Below the pieces are notes generated by a model. It was not told the DNA's origin. It saw nothing but the letters and a program-made list of their open reading frames with translations, and searched no databases. The translations under genes and the position numbers were made by a program. A stretch of 64,000 nt of DNA from Pseudomonas sp. N3-W (lineage in GTDB: Bacteria > Pseudomonadota > Gammaproteobacteria > Pseudomonadales > Pseudomonadaceae), in the NCBI RefSeq assembly GCF_024970185.1, contig NZ_CP103965.1, forward strand, positions 4,979,001 through 5,043,000, written 5' to 3'. This document shows positions 24,586 through 33,497 of this stretch, piece after piece; position 1 is the first letter of the stretch; every line of letters begins with the position of its first letter.

Positions 24586-24780
24586 TTACCGTGGAGGGCA
24601 CTGCCGTAGGCACGCAATCAAGTCCGTCAGTAGCTCGTCAAGACTTACCAGGCCATCAGCATATCGCTGCATCTCAGCAAGGTGCGAAGAGGAAGGCCTC
24701 ACACCATCGAGTACCTGACAAGCAAGAACCTCAGCCACAGCCTTGCGACGTCGTTCGCGCTCGAAATCATCGGTCTCCAC
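24586..24780 (-). CDS. VbhA-like antitoxin-type small protein
   Basis: 64 residues from a GTG at 24780 with GGAGAGG upstream. The pattern RRRKAVAEVLACQVLDGVRPSSSHLAEMQRYADGLVSLDELLTDL resembles the VbhA antitoxin domain, a three-helix protein that blocks Fic AMP-transferases through an S/T-xxx-E-G/N helix. Here that helix reads ACQVLDG, so the Ser and Glu are changed. No Fic gene is adjacent. The antitoxin role is therefore uncertain; it may be an orphan or a helical adaptor. It is followed closely by the HAD gene. Confidence 0.5.
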   Translation of the reverse strand: METDDFERERRRKAVAEVLACQVLDGVRPSSSHLAEMQRYADGLVSLDELLTDLIACLRQCPPR

Positions 24781-24840
24781 GTGCCACCTCTCCTTCGCTT
24801 AGAAAGCCTTCACCACAGGGGACGCCTTGCTATGAAGCGC

Positions 24841-25404
24841 TTACTTAAACGCCTTACTGAAGCGCTGAGAAAGCGTCGCAGCATCGATCACCGCCCAGCT
24901 TTCTGGTTGGCTACTTTTTCGAATAAAGTTGATCGCACATCCAACCATGAACACGCCAGCAGCGACTCCTTCCCAAGCCGCAGCCTTAAACGTCGCCGGA
25001 ACGAGATAACTCGGGCTGACGCTACCCGTTATGAGGTGGATCGGATAAGGAGAAATGAAGCAACCAGCAACGGCCACCGCTATCATCAAGGGTACCGCTG
25101 CAACTAGCATTAGAACCGGCACTTTGATCTGGTACTGCGTCGCCGCGACAAGCTTGCCGCTCGAACCCTTTACTGCGTAGATGATGGCTTTGTTCTCAGT
25201 CTTGTCTTTTTTCTTCGTGAAGATGCCGTACAGGGTCACTCGTTCCCCCGCCTCAATCTCTTCAAAAATCTTTCCTGGCAGCAAAAAATTGGGCAATACC
25301 TGCCCATCGATAACGATGCGCGCGGTCACAGTCCCCTGCTCAGTAGCAATCACTCGTGGCTTCTCGATCACTCCAGTGACCTGCCGGCAATCAAATCGAA
25401 TCAA
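24841..25404 (-). CDS. Hypothetical inner-membrane protein
   Basis: 187 residues from a TTG at 25404, preferred because AGGAG stands 6 bases upstream; a TTG at 25419 is in frame but its codons cover that ribosome site. A soluble N-terminal domain of about 95 residues (RQVTGVIEKPRVIATEQGTVTARIVIDGQVLP...GERVTLYGIFTKKKDKTENKAIIYAVK) looks beta-rich and OB-like. It is followed by two membrane segments (VPVLMLVAAVPLMIAVAVAGCF and AAAWEGVAAGVFMVGCAI). Family not recognised. Confidence 0.7.
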   Translation of the reverse strand: MIRFDCRQVTGVIEKPRVIATEQGTVTARIVIDGQVLPNFLLPGKIFEEIEAGERVTLYGIFTKKKDKTENKAIIYAVKGSSGKLVAATQYQIKVPVLMLVAAVPLMIAVAVAGCFISPYPIHLITGSVSPSYLVPATFKAAAWEGVAAGVFMVGCAINFIRKSSQPESWAVIDAATLSQRFSKAFK

Positions 25405-25481
25405 AACGTGCTCCTGCAATTTTTAAAGGCGTAGTCATTCGCACTGCCTGAATGGCAGCGTGGGTAAAAGTATTGAGTCAG

Positions 25482-25886
25482 TTACGCTCGAAACGAAAAA
25501 ACGGTACTAAGTGCTGCTGGCTTCCTTACACCATCACCAAGCAATAGGTAGACAGTGCTTTTGGTTTCAAACATGCACGGGTGGTCATGCGAAACTCCGA
25601 AATTGGTGCGCACCCAGTGGCCGGGAGAAAAACGTCGGCGGCTGTCCAGGACGACCTCATGGGAGTAAACAGCTTTCGGTAGCAGCCCCATTGATGCGAG
25701 ACGATCTTGCTCCGCCTGAGTGAGCTGGAGATCAGCGATGATCCATTGCTTCACTAGGCAGAAAGGCTTCCCCGGAAAAGTCTTTTCGGCGAGCCCTATT
25801 ACTTCTTCTTGCGCGCCATGCCAACCAAGAACGACTTCTCCACTTCCGTAAAAAAACTGAGCAATCTCATCAAGTGTTACTGACAT
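25482..25886 (-). CDS. Hypothetical protein resembling DUF6957
   Basis: 134 residues from ATG 25886, chosen for GGAGG 5 bases upstream; a longer frame to 25922 would overlap the previous gene. WHGAQEEVIGLAEKTFPGKPFCLVKQWIIADLQLTQAEQDRLASMGLLPKAVYSHEVVLDSRRRFSPGHWVRTNF...FETKSTVYLLLGDGVRK matches a Pseudomonas family that I believe is DUF6957. Function unknown. Soluble. Confidence 0.7.
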   Translation of the reverse strand: MSVTLDEIAQFFYGSGEVVLGWHGAQEEVIGLAEKTFPGKPFCLVKQWIIADLQLTQAEQDRLASMGLLPKAVYSHEVVLDSRRRFSPGHWVRTNFGVSHDHPCMFETKSTVYLLLGDGVRKPAALSTVFSFRA

Positions 25887-25908
25887 GGCGCCTCCAGTGT
25901 TTGAACCA

Positions 25909-26289
25909 TCATGTGCGTGCACTGGTGTAGATATGGCCCGTGCCGGTTACGAACTCGTAGACAGGGTCTTCCTCGGTGCCAGCTTGAATACGAATTTCAG
26001 AGAGAAGCTCCATTGCGTATGACCCCTGCTCGCGCTTTGTGGGCGGAAGGATGAGATGGATGTTCGTCACGATCATGAACTCACCTTGCTCCGCTGCGCG
26101 CATCATCTGAACGGTTTCCACATCCGTAACTAGATGCGCAACCGGGCTGAAGTCTCCATCCTCCAATCCCATTCCCTCAATCAGAAACGAGTACTCACAC
26201 CGACTGATATCCATGGATTTCCAGAGCATTCGAATACCGTCTGGAGTTCTAAATTGCCCCTGCAAATTGCTGCTATTGGTTACAAACAC
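25909..26289 (-). CDS. Hypothetical protein (about 126 aa)
   Basis: The frame is open from 26331 (TTG, no ribosome site). I prefer the GTG at 26289, which has GGGG 10 bases upstream, giving MFVTNSSNLQGQFRTPDGIRMLWKSMDISRCEYSFLIEGMG. The rest is beta-rich and includes MIVTNIHLILPPTKREQGSYAMELLSEIRIQ. No family or catalytic motif seen. It is first in the minus-strand run and diverges from the XRE regulator at 26534. The start is unsure. Confidence 0.55.
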   Translation of the reverse strand: MFVTNSSNLQGQFRTPDGIRMLWKSMDISRCEYSFLIEGMGLEDGDFSPVAHLVTDVETVQMMRAAEQGEFMIVTNIHLILPPTKREQGSYAMELLSEIRIQAGTEEDPVYEFVTGTGHIYTSART

Positions 26290-26533
26290 TGCACATAAAC
26301 CCCACTCCAAAAACCTGCCAAGCTCTGCCAAAGCTCAGCATAAGGTGGCCTTCGACTGGCCCTGCGCATGCTTCCGGCAACCGGATAGGGATGCTGCCGA
26401 AGAGCACGCGATTCCGTGGCGCTGCGCATCCTATTGAACGGCCATCATAAGCAAATATCCCACTATTAACAATTAGCGATATTTGGTGGGCCATTCCGAG
26501 TATGGCTCTATCCTTCATTTTGAGAAACTGAAC

Positions 26534-26998
26534 GTGAAGGAAGAGCTAGCCGTCACGCTGCGCGCCATCCGGCAAATGAAAGGGTTGGGTTATGAGGCCC
26601 TGGCGGGAACCATCAGCCAGAGCAACCTTAGCTTGCTCGAGCAAGGGAAAATCCAGGCGACGCTTCCGACCCTCGTAAAGATCGCCGAAACGCTCGATAT
26701 CAACCTTCTGACTCTATTGGCGTTGTGCTTGGCGATCCGTGACAAAGAGGCTCCTGAACATTTGATAAAAAATGCGCAGAAAGAGCTTCAAGGCTTCATC
26801 GAATCTGGTGGCCTTAAAGTCATGGAGGATCAGATTCAGGACGGAGCATTGAAAAAACGATCTCGAGGAACTCGAGCGGATGCTAAGAGGGTCAGTGCCG
26901 TTGTTGAACTGAAAAAGCAAGGCCTGACACAAGCCGAAGCTGCGCGTGAACTAGGTTTGCCTACATCGACTGTTCAACGATACTGGCAAAAGGGATAA
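26534..26998 (+). CDS. XRE-type regulator with a second C-terminal helix-turn-helix
   Basis: About 154 residues from a GTG at 26534; the frame is open to 26483, but the first 17 residues there are not domain-like. The N-terminal Cro/CI fold is ELAVTLRAIRQMKGLGYEALAGTISQSNLSLLEQGKIQATLPTLVKIAETLDI. A resolvase-type HTH ends the protein (AKRVSAVVELKKQGLTQAEAARELGLPTSTVQRYWQKG). Two DNA-binding units suggest a regulator of the divergent minus-strand genes, though that is inference. Confidence 0.8.
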   Translation: MKEELAVTLRAIRQMKGLGYEALAGTISQSNLSLLEQGKIQATLPTLVKIAETLDINLLTLLALCLAIRDKEAPEHLIKNAQKELQGFIESGGLKVMEDQIQDGALKKRSRGTRADAKRVSAVVELKKQGLTQAEAARELGLPTSTVQRYWQKG

Positions 26999-27196
26999 GC
27001 CTTTATAGGCACAATCTTCAATACGATGCGTCTCATCTTCACCCTATTCATCAACGCTCCCACTCGGGATGGAACCCGTCCGGGGCTTAGCTGATGTGTG
27101 GGCTTCCAGTTTCATCGCCGTACTCTAGCAAAATCCGTTCACGCACAATCTCTCCTGCGATGCCAACTGACTTTTTGTAAATATGAGATCCCCAGA

Positions 27197-27832
27197 ATGC
27201 GAAAAGCAAAAGCGGCTGTTGCTGCTGCGGCACTGCCCCCCGAAGCAAGGCGTAATCTTCTTAGCCAAAGCATCCTCAATTATGTGACTGTCTTGGGAAT
27301 AGTGGTCGGCGGCATTTGGATTGCCTTCAACGTTATCTACGTCAAACAGGAGCAGGAAATCGCAAGCTATACCTTGCGAGAGTTGCAGCAGAAGACCGCA
27401 CTGACTCCTCACATACGGTCAAAGGTCACAGCGACTGTCCTACCAGAACCCGACCTCCCCTCAACCGTTCAGGTACGCGTAGAGCTTTCCAATCAAGGTA
27501 CGGACGCATCCCGAGTCATCTTGGATAACCTTGCACTTTCGGTGACGGGAATAACTTTCGAAGAAGGGATTCCTCGCTATCTCGCAGAGGTACCCATTGG
27601 AAACACTCGCTTCAAAGGCAGCTTCCGTCAGGTTGGAGACTTTATTGACATCGGAGCGGGTGAGACCTATGACATCAGTTACATCTTCCAGCTGAGTGCC
27701 CCAGGAACGTACTTGATCAGATTTTTGGCCAATATGGATAGCCCTTACCTGAAAGAATACAAGCAAAAGGTCGGCACACCGGGTTACTCGGAATATTCCA
27801 CTGGCGACGATACATACGTCTCCATCCAATAA
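27197..27832 (+). CDS. Hypothetical single-pass membrane protein
   Basis: 211 residues from ATG 27197; the frame is open to 27098 but the extra residues are Cys/Arg-rich and unlikely. A short basic N-terminus precedes one membrane segment (LNYVTVLGIVVGGIWIAFNVIYV, about 27-49). A short helix (KQEQEIASYTLRELQQKT) leads into a beta-rich domain (VTATVLPEPDLPSTVQVRVELSNQG...YDISYIFQLSAPGTYLIRFLANMD) that looks like an immunoglobulin-type fold. It is probably anchored with the domain in the periplasm. Family unknown. Confidence 0.7.
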   Translation: MRKAKAAVAAAALPPEARRNLLSQSILNYVTVLGIVVGGIWIAFNVIYVKQEQEIASYTLRELQQKTALTPHIRSKVTATVLPEPDLPSTVQVRVELSNQGTDASRVILDNLALSVTGITFEEGIPRYLAEVPIGNTRFKGSFRQVGDFIDIGAGETYDISYIFQLSAPGTYLIRFLANMDSPYLKEYKQKVGTPGYSEYSTGDDTYVSIQ

Positions 27833-28078
27833 TCCCCCCTCCAGACTGGCTTATTGACAACCTGCAGAAACGCCCGTGGATGTCTTCGGGAGATAACCAC
27901 GGGCCAAATGCTGGGCTCCCCGTTCCACAGGGCATGTAAAACCAGAAATTGCTTGTGTAAGCAGCTACGAGTACGCGCCTCGTCTAGGACGAGCAGGTTG
28001 ACGATAAAAGCAAAGTGTCCTTTAGGTGGTTTCGCTTCAAGGACTCACTAGGCACGCTGATTAGAGCTCATCATGCGA

Positions 28079-30709
28079 TTACTTTATAACCACAACAGTG
28101 TCTGTTATAGTCGCGCGAACCTTAGCTATCTCATCTATGATTACTTGGCTCAACGAAAACGGTGTGTGATCGAAATCGATTATCAGCTTTCGAGCCGCGG
28201 CAACATCGAGATCGCTATCCGGAACTATCCGCTGAAGCTCAGCCGCAGCGATGCGGGATAGACCAAGCTCAAGAAAAGCCCGTCCTGTGACGGTACTGAC
28301 ACCCAACTCGAGCGCTAACGAGAAATCAAAAATCTCCGACACTCTATGACTCAAACCTTTTTCAACCATCACGTATTTCAGAATATCGATATACGCTTTA
28401 CCCATCTGCACTAACTGAAAGCGAATTACATCCTCAATGATATCGAAGGTATCTTTTATCACCTTACTGGGATTCAGCTCCGTGATTCTTTTTGCCTTGT
28501 ACCCTCTAATGGTGCGGACATACATACTCTCAATGTCTCGTTTTCTCTGAATCTCGCTTTGCTTTGATTTAATCTCATACTTTAGGATAACTGGATAAGG
28601 TTTCCCCTCCATCCATCGAACTGCAATTCTTGCTACATAGCCTCCAAAATTTCCGCCATAACCTTTTATATATTTAAACATCACGTTAAATATATCTCGA
28701 TAATGCCCAATGGATCTCCGTGCCATATCAGAAGGATTTCGCGGAATCAATTCATCCAGACTTCCATTGTCCAAGCTCAGACTCAAGAAACTCTTCAGCC
28801 TATCGAGTGAGAATAAATCCAACGTCCAGTTGGCATTTAGCACGTTAAGCGGGAGATTCAAGCTTTCTGATGCCTGGTGAGAGGCATCACAGAGCAACTC
28901 TAAGTCCAGAGAGCTTAATTCAGGGGCAACACGCTCAAGGAAACTCTGAACGTTACCTTGTCGCGCCTTGGTGATGAGCATGCCAGCTGAAGCAAAAGCA
29001 TTTCTGCGCCCTTCATCACGAGGTTTTCCTGAGGGTGCTTCCCCTCCCAGCACCTTAAGAACGTCAATTACGTTATGGGTTATGACCTCCCCCAAAGCGG
29101 ATTTAATAGTGAACTTAGTGAACTTATCCATGGGCTGTTGGCTCCATGAATCGTAATCAACAAGGAACACGTTGCCTACTATGTCCTTGGCCATGCGGCC
29201 TGCTCGGCCCGCAAAATTCCAAAGAAGCGCTGGATCGAGGAGCTGCTTATCGCCCCTACCACGAGCAGGAGTATCAATGAAGACATTCCTAGCTGGCAGA
29301 TTGATGCCTTGGAACAGAGTAGTAGTGCAAACTAGGAATTTTATCGAGCCATTTCGGAAGGCGTTTTCGATAGCCTCGCGAAGCAACGACGGCATCTGAC
29401 CATAATGGAACGCCACCCCCCTCTCTACCATGTGTATTAAGTGATATTCCGGATGAATGTGTTCTTTGATAAATGCTACTAAGTCATCATTCTTACAAAG
29501 GGTATCCGGATCTGTAACCCCTATTGCGATTGACCCTGCAAGCTTTGCGGCCTCAGTAGGCGTTTTGGCATATACCAGAGAACCGCCACTGCTACCTAGC
29601 TCAAGCGCTACCGCCGCCAAACGGCTATCTGGCAATGACATTCCAGCGCCGCAGGTCATAGAACCAATAGACGTTATGTTGTGAGAGGAGAGTAGTTTGA
29701 AATCCAATTGACGGGGGCCCGCGCCCTTCGTCACGACAATTCTGTTCTGTAGAACCGGCGAGACTGTAGTCGTGATTTCAGAGATTTCCGGTAAACCGAG
29801 ACTTTCGAGAGCTTTTTTGAACCCTTCAGCGCCAGGTGCAAGCATAACAACATGGGTACCTGCATCACGCATCACGCACTGTTCAATGCAGTCCTGGAGA
29901 ATCATTCCCCGCGTTCCGTCAGAAAGGTTTTGAGCCTCATCTACGACCACTAGATCAATCCTGGCAGCGGTTGTGGAAAGAAGAACCTGGAAACGCTCCT
30001 GTGTCAGGATGAAAATCTGCCGGGGCACCTGTTCGAATGTCGGAATATCTGTAATTCGAATCTCAAGGTCGTTTGCGAGGCGGGCTTTTATCCTCATGTG
30101 CACTTCGGAAAGCAATGCTCGCGTTGGAGCTATATATACGAAAGTAAAACTGCTCGCGGAAACTGCACGGCGACATAGGTGTTCAATTACCAAAAAAGAT
30201 TTTCCAGCGGAGGTAGGAGCGGATATCGCAAGCGATGAACCGCCCTCCAGCGAATCCCACACTTCCTTTTGATAATCTGTTAAAGCAATGTTTTCTTTAT
30301 GGACACGGATAGTGTTGAGATGCTCAACCACACGCCTTTGAATCATACCAACCAAGCTAGTTAGCTTTGATCGAAAATTTAATTCAGCATATCTGAGACC
30401 TGGAAAATTTCCGAGTTCAGTCAACACTGTGGAACACCGCTCCAAAATACCTTGTTCCTGACTAACCAGCATGGAATTAAATGCGATGGCTTGGGCCACC
30501 CCTACATGATCCTCGATATTTGATTGAGCGAATACCGATGCACAGTAAAGCAATTTACCCAATGCCTCGGCATCCGGATCACTCTCTGATCGCTCGATCC
30601 CCTTTGGCAATGTATTCGCTGCGCCAGCAGATTGGAGTTTTCCCAAAGCCTTTCTGAATTCGGGATTTTCGATAATACGTGCCGACAACTCAGATGCAAA
30701 GCTACTCAT
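28079..30709 (-). CDS. hamB: HamB, SF2 helicase of a Hachiman anti-phage system
   Basis: 876 residues from ATG 30709, chosen because it overlaps the hamA stop by 8 bases. SF2 motifs are clear: I SAPTSAGKSFLV, Ia FVYIAPTRALL, II LVVVDEAQNLS (a DEAQ variant), V TTTLFQGINLPARNVFID and VI LWNFAGRAGRMAKD. The order matches Ski2-like helicases. Directly behind a DUF1837 gene it is the helicase arm of Hachiman, which is known to sense damaged or aberrant DNA and release HamA nuclease activity. The DNA is visibly AT-richer than the flanking core, a sign of transfer. No frameshift, so the system looks functional. Confidence 0.88.
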   Translation of the reverse strand: MSSFASELSARIIENPEFRKALGKLQSAGAANTLPKGIERSESDPDAEALGKLLYCASVFAQSNIEDHVGVAQAIAFNSMLVSQEQGILERCSTVLTELGNFPGLRYAELNFRSKLTSLVGMIQRRVVEHLNTIRVHKENIALTDYQKEVWDSLEGGSSLAISAPTSAGKSFLVIEHLCRRAVSASSFTFVYIAPTRALLSEVHMRIKARLANDLEIRITDIPTFEQVPRQIFILTQERFQVLLSTTAARIDLVVVDEAQNLSDGTRGMILQDCIEQCVMRDAGTHVVMLAPGAEGFKKALESLGLPEISEITTTVSPVLQNRIVVTKGAGPRQLDFKLLSSHNITSIGSMTCGAGMSLPDSRLAAVALELGSSGGSLVYAKTPTEAAKLAGSIAIGVTDPDTLCKNDDLVAFIKEHIHPEYHLIHMVERGVAFHYGQMPSLLREAIENAFRNGSIKFLVCTTTLFQGINLPARNVFIDTPARGRGDKQLLDPALLWNFAGRAGRMAKDIVGNVFLVDYDSWSQQPMDKFTKFTIKSALGEVITHNVIDVLKVLGGEAPSGKPRDEGRRNAFASAGMLITKARQGNVQSFLERVAPELSSLDLELLCDASHQASESLNLPLNVLNANWTLDLFSLDRLKSFLSLSLDNGSLDELIPRNPSDMARRSIGHYRDIFNVMFKYIKGYGGNFGGYVARIAVRWMEGKPYPVILKYEIKSKQSEIQRKRDIESMYVRTIRGYKAKRITELNPSKVIKDTFDIIEDVIRFQLVQMGKAYIDILKYVMVEKGLSHRVSEIFDFSLALELGVSTVTGRAFLELGLSRIAAAELQRIVPDSDLDVAAARKLIIDFDHTPFSLSQVIIDEIAKVRATITDTVVVIK

Positions 30710-31859
30710 CTTTAACATCCTCATCGGTCACTATTGGAGTTAATGCCGAGTCAGATAGAGCCGGTGCAATCCCCAATGAATCGTAAAAGTGCTCCCTCAA
30801 TTCATCGACATTTGGTACGGCCACCAAATAGAGCATGCACTTGTTGGGATCGACACCGTGTTTTGCAAGCTGATTACTCACATTATCATGATGGCGAGCA
30901 TGATCTTTGACGTACAACTCACTAAAGTGAGTCTCGTGCTTATCAAATGCGCCATCGTCAACTGGAATTTTGTTACTAAAATGCTTAGTTTCAGAATAGC
31001 AAACCACACCAACAGATCGCTCTCTCTTTGGCGAGTTAGGCTTATTAAAGACGTCAAGGTAATCCTTCAGCAGTTCTTTTTCTGCCGGCTCAAGAGCATC
31101 GAGGTTACCTAGGTCTCGAACCAACCCATATTCCTGCATGTACTGTTTTTTATTGCTTCCGAATCCTGCGATTGACTCCGCGTAATCAGCAGTACCGCTT
31201 GCGGCCGTGCCGGCCAATTTGGACTCAAGAAAAAATACATTTAGAACTCCGTCTTTCACAGAGGCATGAATTCCGTCAAGGCCGTGGACTGGCATGTTAG
31301 TGGAGGTTTTTAGGGACATCTTGGCTACGAGCTGAGCAGCACCTAAATGATGTATTGCTACGCAATATGCAAGAACCTCACCGACCTCACTTGCTCTCGA
31401 AGGAAACTCTCGACGAAACTCGATGAACGCACTCCTGACAGCTTTATGAATCTGAGATGTGAGCGAAAGGTCACCGTTTTTCCCAGAGTTCAGCTGTGCC
31501 ATGTACGCATCACGACGTCGCCGGCTAAGCGCATAGTTAACCGCCTGGCTACTTAGAAAGTCGGCCAACGAATCCGTGTTCGGGATGTCCTCTTGGAAAC
31601 GAACATGTAGCAAAGCGAGCTTGGGCGGTGAGCTTGGCGGATGGGCGGAGAAGTCCAAGGCGCATTTGACGAAGTCATCAAGCGGAGACTGATTTAACAG
31701 TTTGTCTATGACCTCACTCAGTGAAGGCACAGTTGCTAATGGTGAGGACACGGTTCCATTCCCTGGATAAAGCCCAACACGACCGGCAACAATGAGCAGA
31801 CGTGAGCGCGGGATATCTGTGATAAGGCGATAATGACGGGAATGTATGCAAATTGCCAT
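30702..31859 (-). CDS. hamA: HamA, DUF1837 effector nuclease of a Hachiman system
   Basis: 385 residues from ATG 31859 (a GTG precedes it; no strong ribosome site, so the start is unsure). The DUF1837 domain covers the centre. SEVGEVLAYCVAIHHLGAAQLVAKMSLKTSTNMPVHGLDGIHASV...LNVFFLESKL contains the GE-x-L helix, the G-x-D and the E-x-K of a PD-(D/E)xK-type nuclease site. In Hachiman systems HamA is held by HamB and degrades DNA when released. The N-terminal 90 residues lack the known motif and may be system-specific. It overlaps hamB, fitting a two-gene operon. Confidence 0.85.
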   Translation of the reverse strand: MAICIHSRHYRLITDIPRSRLLIVAGRVGLYPGNGTVSSPLATVPSLSEVIDKLLNQSPLDDFVKCALDFSAHPPSSPPKLALLHVRFQEDIPNTDSLADFLSSQAVNYALSRRRRDAYMAQLNSGKNGDLSLTSQIHKAVRSAFIEFRREFPSRASEVGEVLAYCVAIHHLGAAQLVAKMSLKTSTNMPVHGLDGIHASVKDGVLNVFFLESKLAGTAASGTADYAESIAGFGSNKKQYMQEYGLVRDLGNLDALEPAEKELLKDYLDVFNKPNSPKRERSVGVVCYSETKHFSNKIPVDDGAFDKHETHFSELYVKDHARHHDNVSNQLAKHGVDPNKCMLYLVAVPNVDELREHFYDSLGIAPALSDSALTPIVTDEDVKDE

Positions 31860-32148
31860 CACATAGCAATTGGCAGGGCTGCCGGGGAGACCATAGCGTG
31901 TGTTGTGTCAGCAAAGGCAAGGCAAGAGCACTCTCTGTCAAACATGCAATCTAAGCCTCCACATCAGGAGCAGGAGCAAGAGCAGGTCAGAGCCTAATGG
32001 CTTTGGCACCAAATGCATAAACGTTTAGAAAACGCTTGATGTTGAGGGATGCTCAAACTCTGAACCGGCACGAAAAGACCCGGACAGGTCTCAGACAGAC
32101 CACCAATTCGTGAGATGCGCCCACGGAAGGTGAGCTGCGTGAAGAATG

Positions 32149-32220
32149 TGTCCCCTGCAGGAATCGAACCTGCATCTAGCCCTTAGGAGGGGCTCGTTCT
32201 ATCCGTTGAACTAAGAGGAC
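32149..32220 (-). tRNA. tRNA-Arg (anticodon CCU), no encoded CCA
   Basis: The cloverleaf is complete: acceptor GTCCTCT with AGGGGAC, D-arm TAGTTCAACGGATAGAACGA, anticodon loop CTCCTAA and T-arm GCAGGTTCGATTCCTGC. It resembles E. coli argW. The 3' end reads ACAT instead of ACCA, so the CCA is missing, which is unusual for Pseudomonas chromosomal tRNAs and suggests an imported copy. It decodes AGG. Confidence 0.85.
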
Positions 32221-32417
32221 GTAACGTGTACATCTTGGATTTTTTTGCGGCTAGACTCAAGCAAACAACAGGAAAAACAAGGCGTTAACTCATAAAGCTT
32301 ACACCTCTACATCCTTGCCCGCGCACCAAAGACCGTGTCCATTCAGTCAGATCTCTTTACACCACCCCCCAGTCAATTGCTGGATTCAAATAGGAGTCTA
32401 GTGAGTACCCCAGATAA

Positions 32418-32476
32418 GAACTGCCAACCTTCCCCTTAGGAGGGGGATGCTCTATCCAATTGAGCTACTGAGACAC
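32418..32476 (-). pseudogene. tRNA-Arg (anticodon CCU) truncated in the T-arm
   Basis: The 5' acceptor GTGTCTC, D-arm TAGCTCAATTGGATAGAGCA, anticodon stem-loop TCCCCCTCCTAAGGGGA and the start of the T-arm GGCAGTTC are intact. After that the T-stem and the acceptor 3' strand (expected GAGACACCA) are missing and unrelated sequence follows. It therefore cannot fold as a tRNA. The break falls where tyrosine recombinases often cross over, so this is probably an integration scar and marks the island/core boundary. Confidence 0.75.
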
Positions 32477-32885
32477 AAATCGTGCGCGAGGAACGAAGCA
32501 CGATAGACGGCGTGCATGTTAACGGGGGACCCAGCTTTTGTCATGTCGTCCGTAGGCTTTTTGAATGTAGGCAATCTCCCTAACGGCCCGCTGAATAGCT
32601 CGCCGTGCAAATTACCCTCCTCTGAATCTGCCGCTATTGCAAATTGCCCCGTCACTCGCTCGTCAAAACATCTCAATCCCTTGTTTTTAAAGAGCTTAAT
32701 AGCCACTAAACTGTTGGCACGAGAGCTGCTTTCTTTCGAGAGCAACGAAGAGCTTCCAGCAAAGCTCATGAACGCCCCCTTTACTGCGAGTACAAAACGG
32801 TTCCCCGCGCCAACGGTCAGCCATACACGCCATACACCGGTTGCTGACCGCCTTGTACTTTACCCCCCTTCACAAGGAGCAACAC
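32477..32885. other. Intergenic stretch without a confident gene
   Basis: A minus-strand frame of 105 codons (32452-32769) exists but runs into the tRNA remnant, has no family pattern and uses mixed codons. I do not call it. AAGGAG before 32886 belongs to the next gene. Confidence 0.4.
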
Positions 32886-33065
32886 ATGTCCAAATCAGCG
32901 ATAGGGTTTTTCATCCTCGCCCTGCTGAGTGGCATTCTTCATCTGGCTACAAATCAGGCGACTACCATCACCCTCCCCCTGATCGGCTGCGCTGCTTTCA
33001 GCTCATTGTTCGTTGTGGCGCTGATCATCGGACGCAGGATCAAATTCGATCCGGTATTGCGCTGA
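32886..33065 (+). CDS. Small membrane protein (59 aa)
   Basis: 59 residues from ATG 32886 behind AAGGAG. Two hydrophobic helices (IGFFILALLSGILHLATN and ITLPLIGCAAFSSLFVVALIIG) are joined by a short loop, with a basic end GRRIKFDPVLR. It looks like a conserved small inner-membrane protein of Pseudomonas. Function unknown. It is the first gene after the broken tRNA. Confidence 0.7.
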   Translation: MSKSAIGFFILALLSGILHLATNQATTITLPLIGCAAFSSLFVVALIIGRRIKFDPVLR

Positions 33066-33497
33066 ATCGCCGTCGCCCAAGCGCATCATGGACAAGCCAG
33101 CCTGCCATCCATCCTGAAAACGCCCATGTAACAGGTTCAGCTCTAGTAAATCGGCCAATTGCCACTATCCTGTACAGGGTAAGGAACGCTGATTGAATCC
33201 GCATAACATGACCTTCGAACGCCTTCGGGCGCTATTCGCAAGCCAAGAGGACGCGGTCAGAACCACGGACCCAGGCAATCTTTTCCAACCAGTCCGCATT
33301 TCTGATAATTGGTGCTGGCATAACGCCTTTATCCAGTTCAATATTTGTCACAGAATTGACGCCAATGATCTGGCAAATTTGAGGCATGATGCGAGCCTCT
33401 ATCAATTCAGGTTGAACATTTGGCCAAAGTGCTTGTCGTATCAGACATCCCGCGGCCAATCCCGAGAACCGCTCCCCTGAACTAACCGGTTAAATAT
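33066..33497. other. 432-base region before amrZ, no confident gene
   Basis: Frames of 75 to 95 codons exist on both strands but none has a ribosome site with family-like sequence. The region should contain the amrZ promoter. I see no clear operator. Confidence 0.4.

Noticed and set aside
1..32476. Search for an integrase or phage structural genes that would define the element
   Set aside because: None found; only an IS1182 transposase is present, so the class of the proposed island cannot be stated.
32452..32769. 105-codon minus-strand frame
   Set aside because: It ends inside the tRNA remnant and has no family pattern; kept only as a note.
33193..33480. Frames on both strands upstream of amrZ
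   Set aside because: Neither strand gives a convincing protein or ribosome site.
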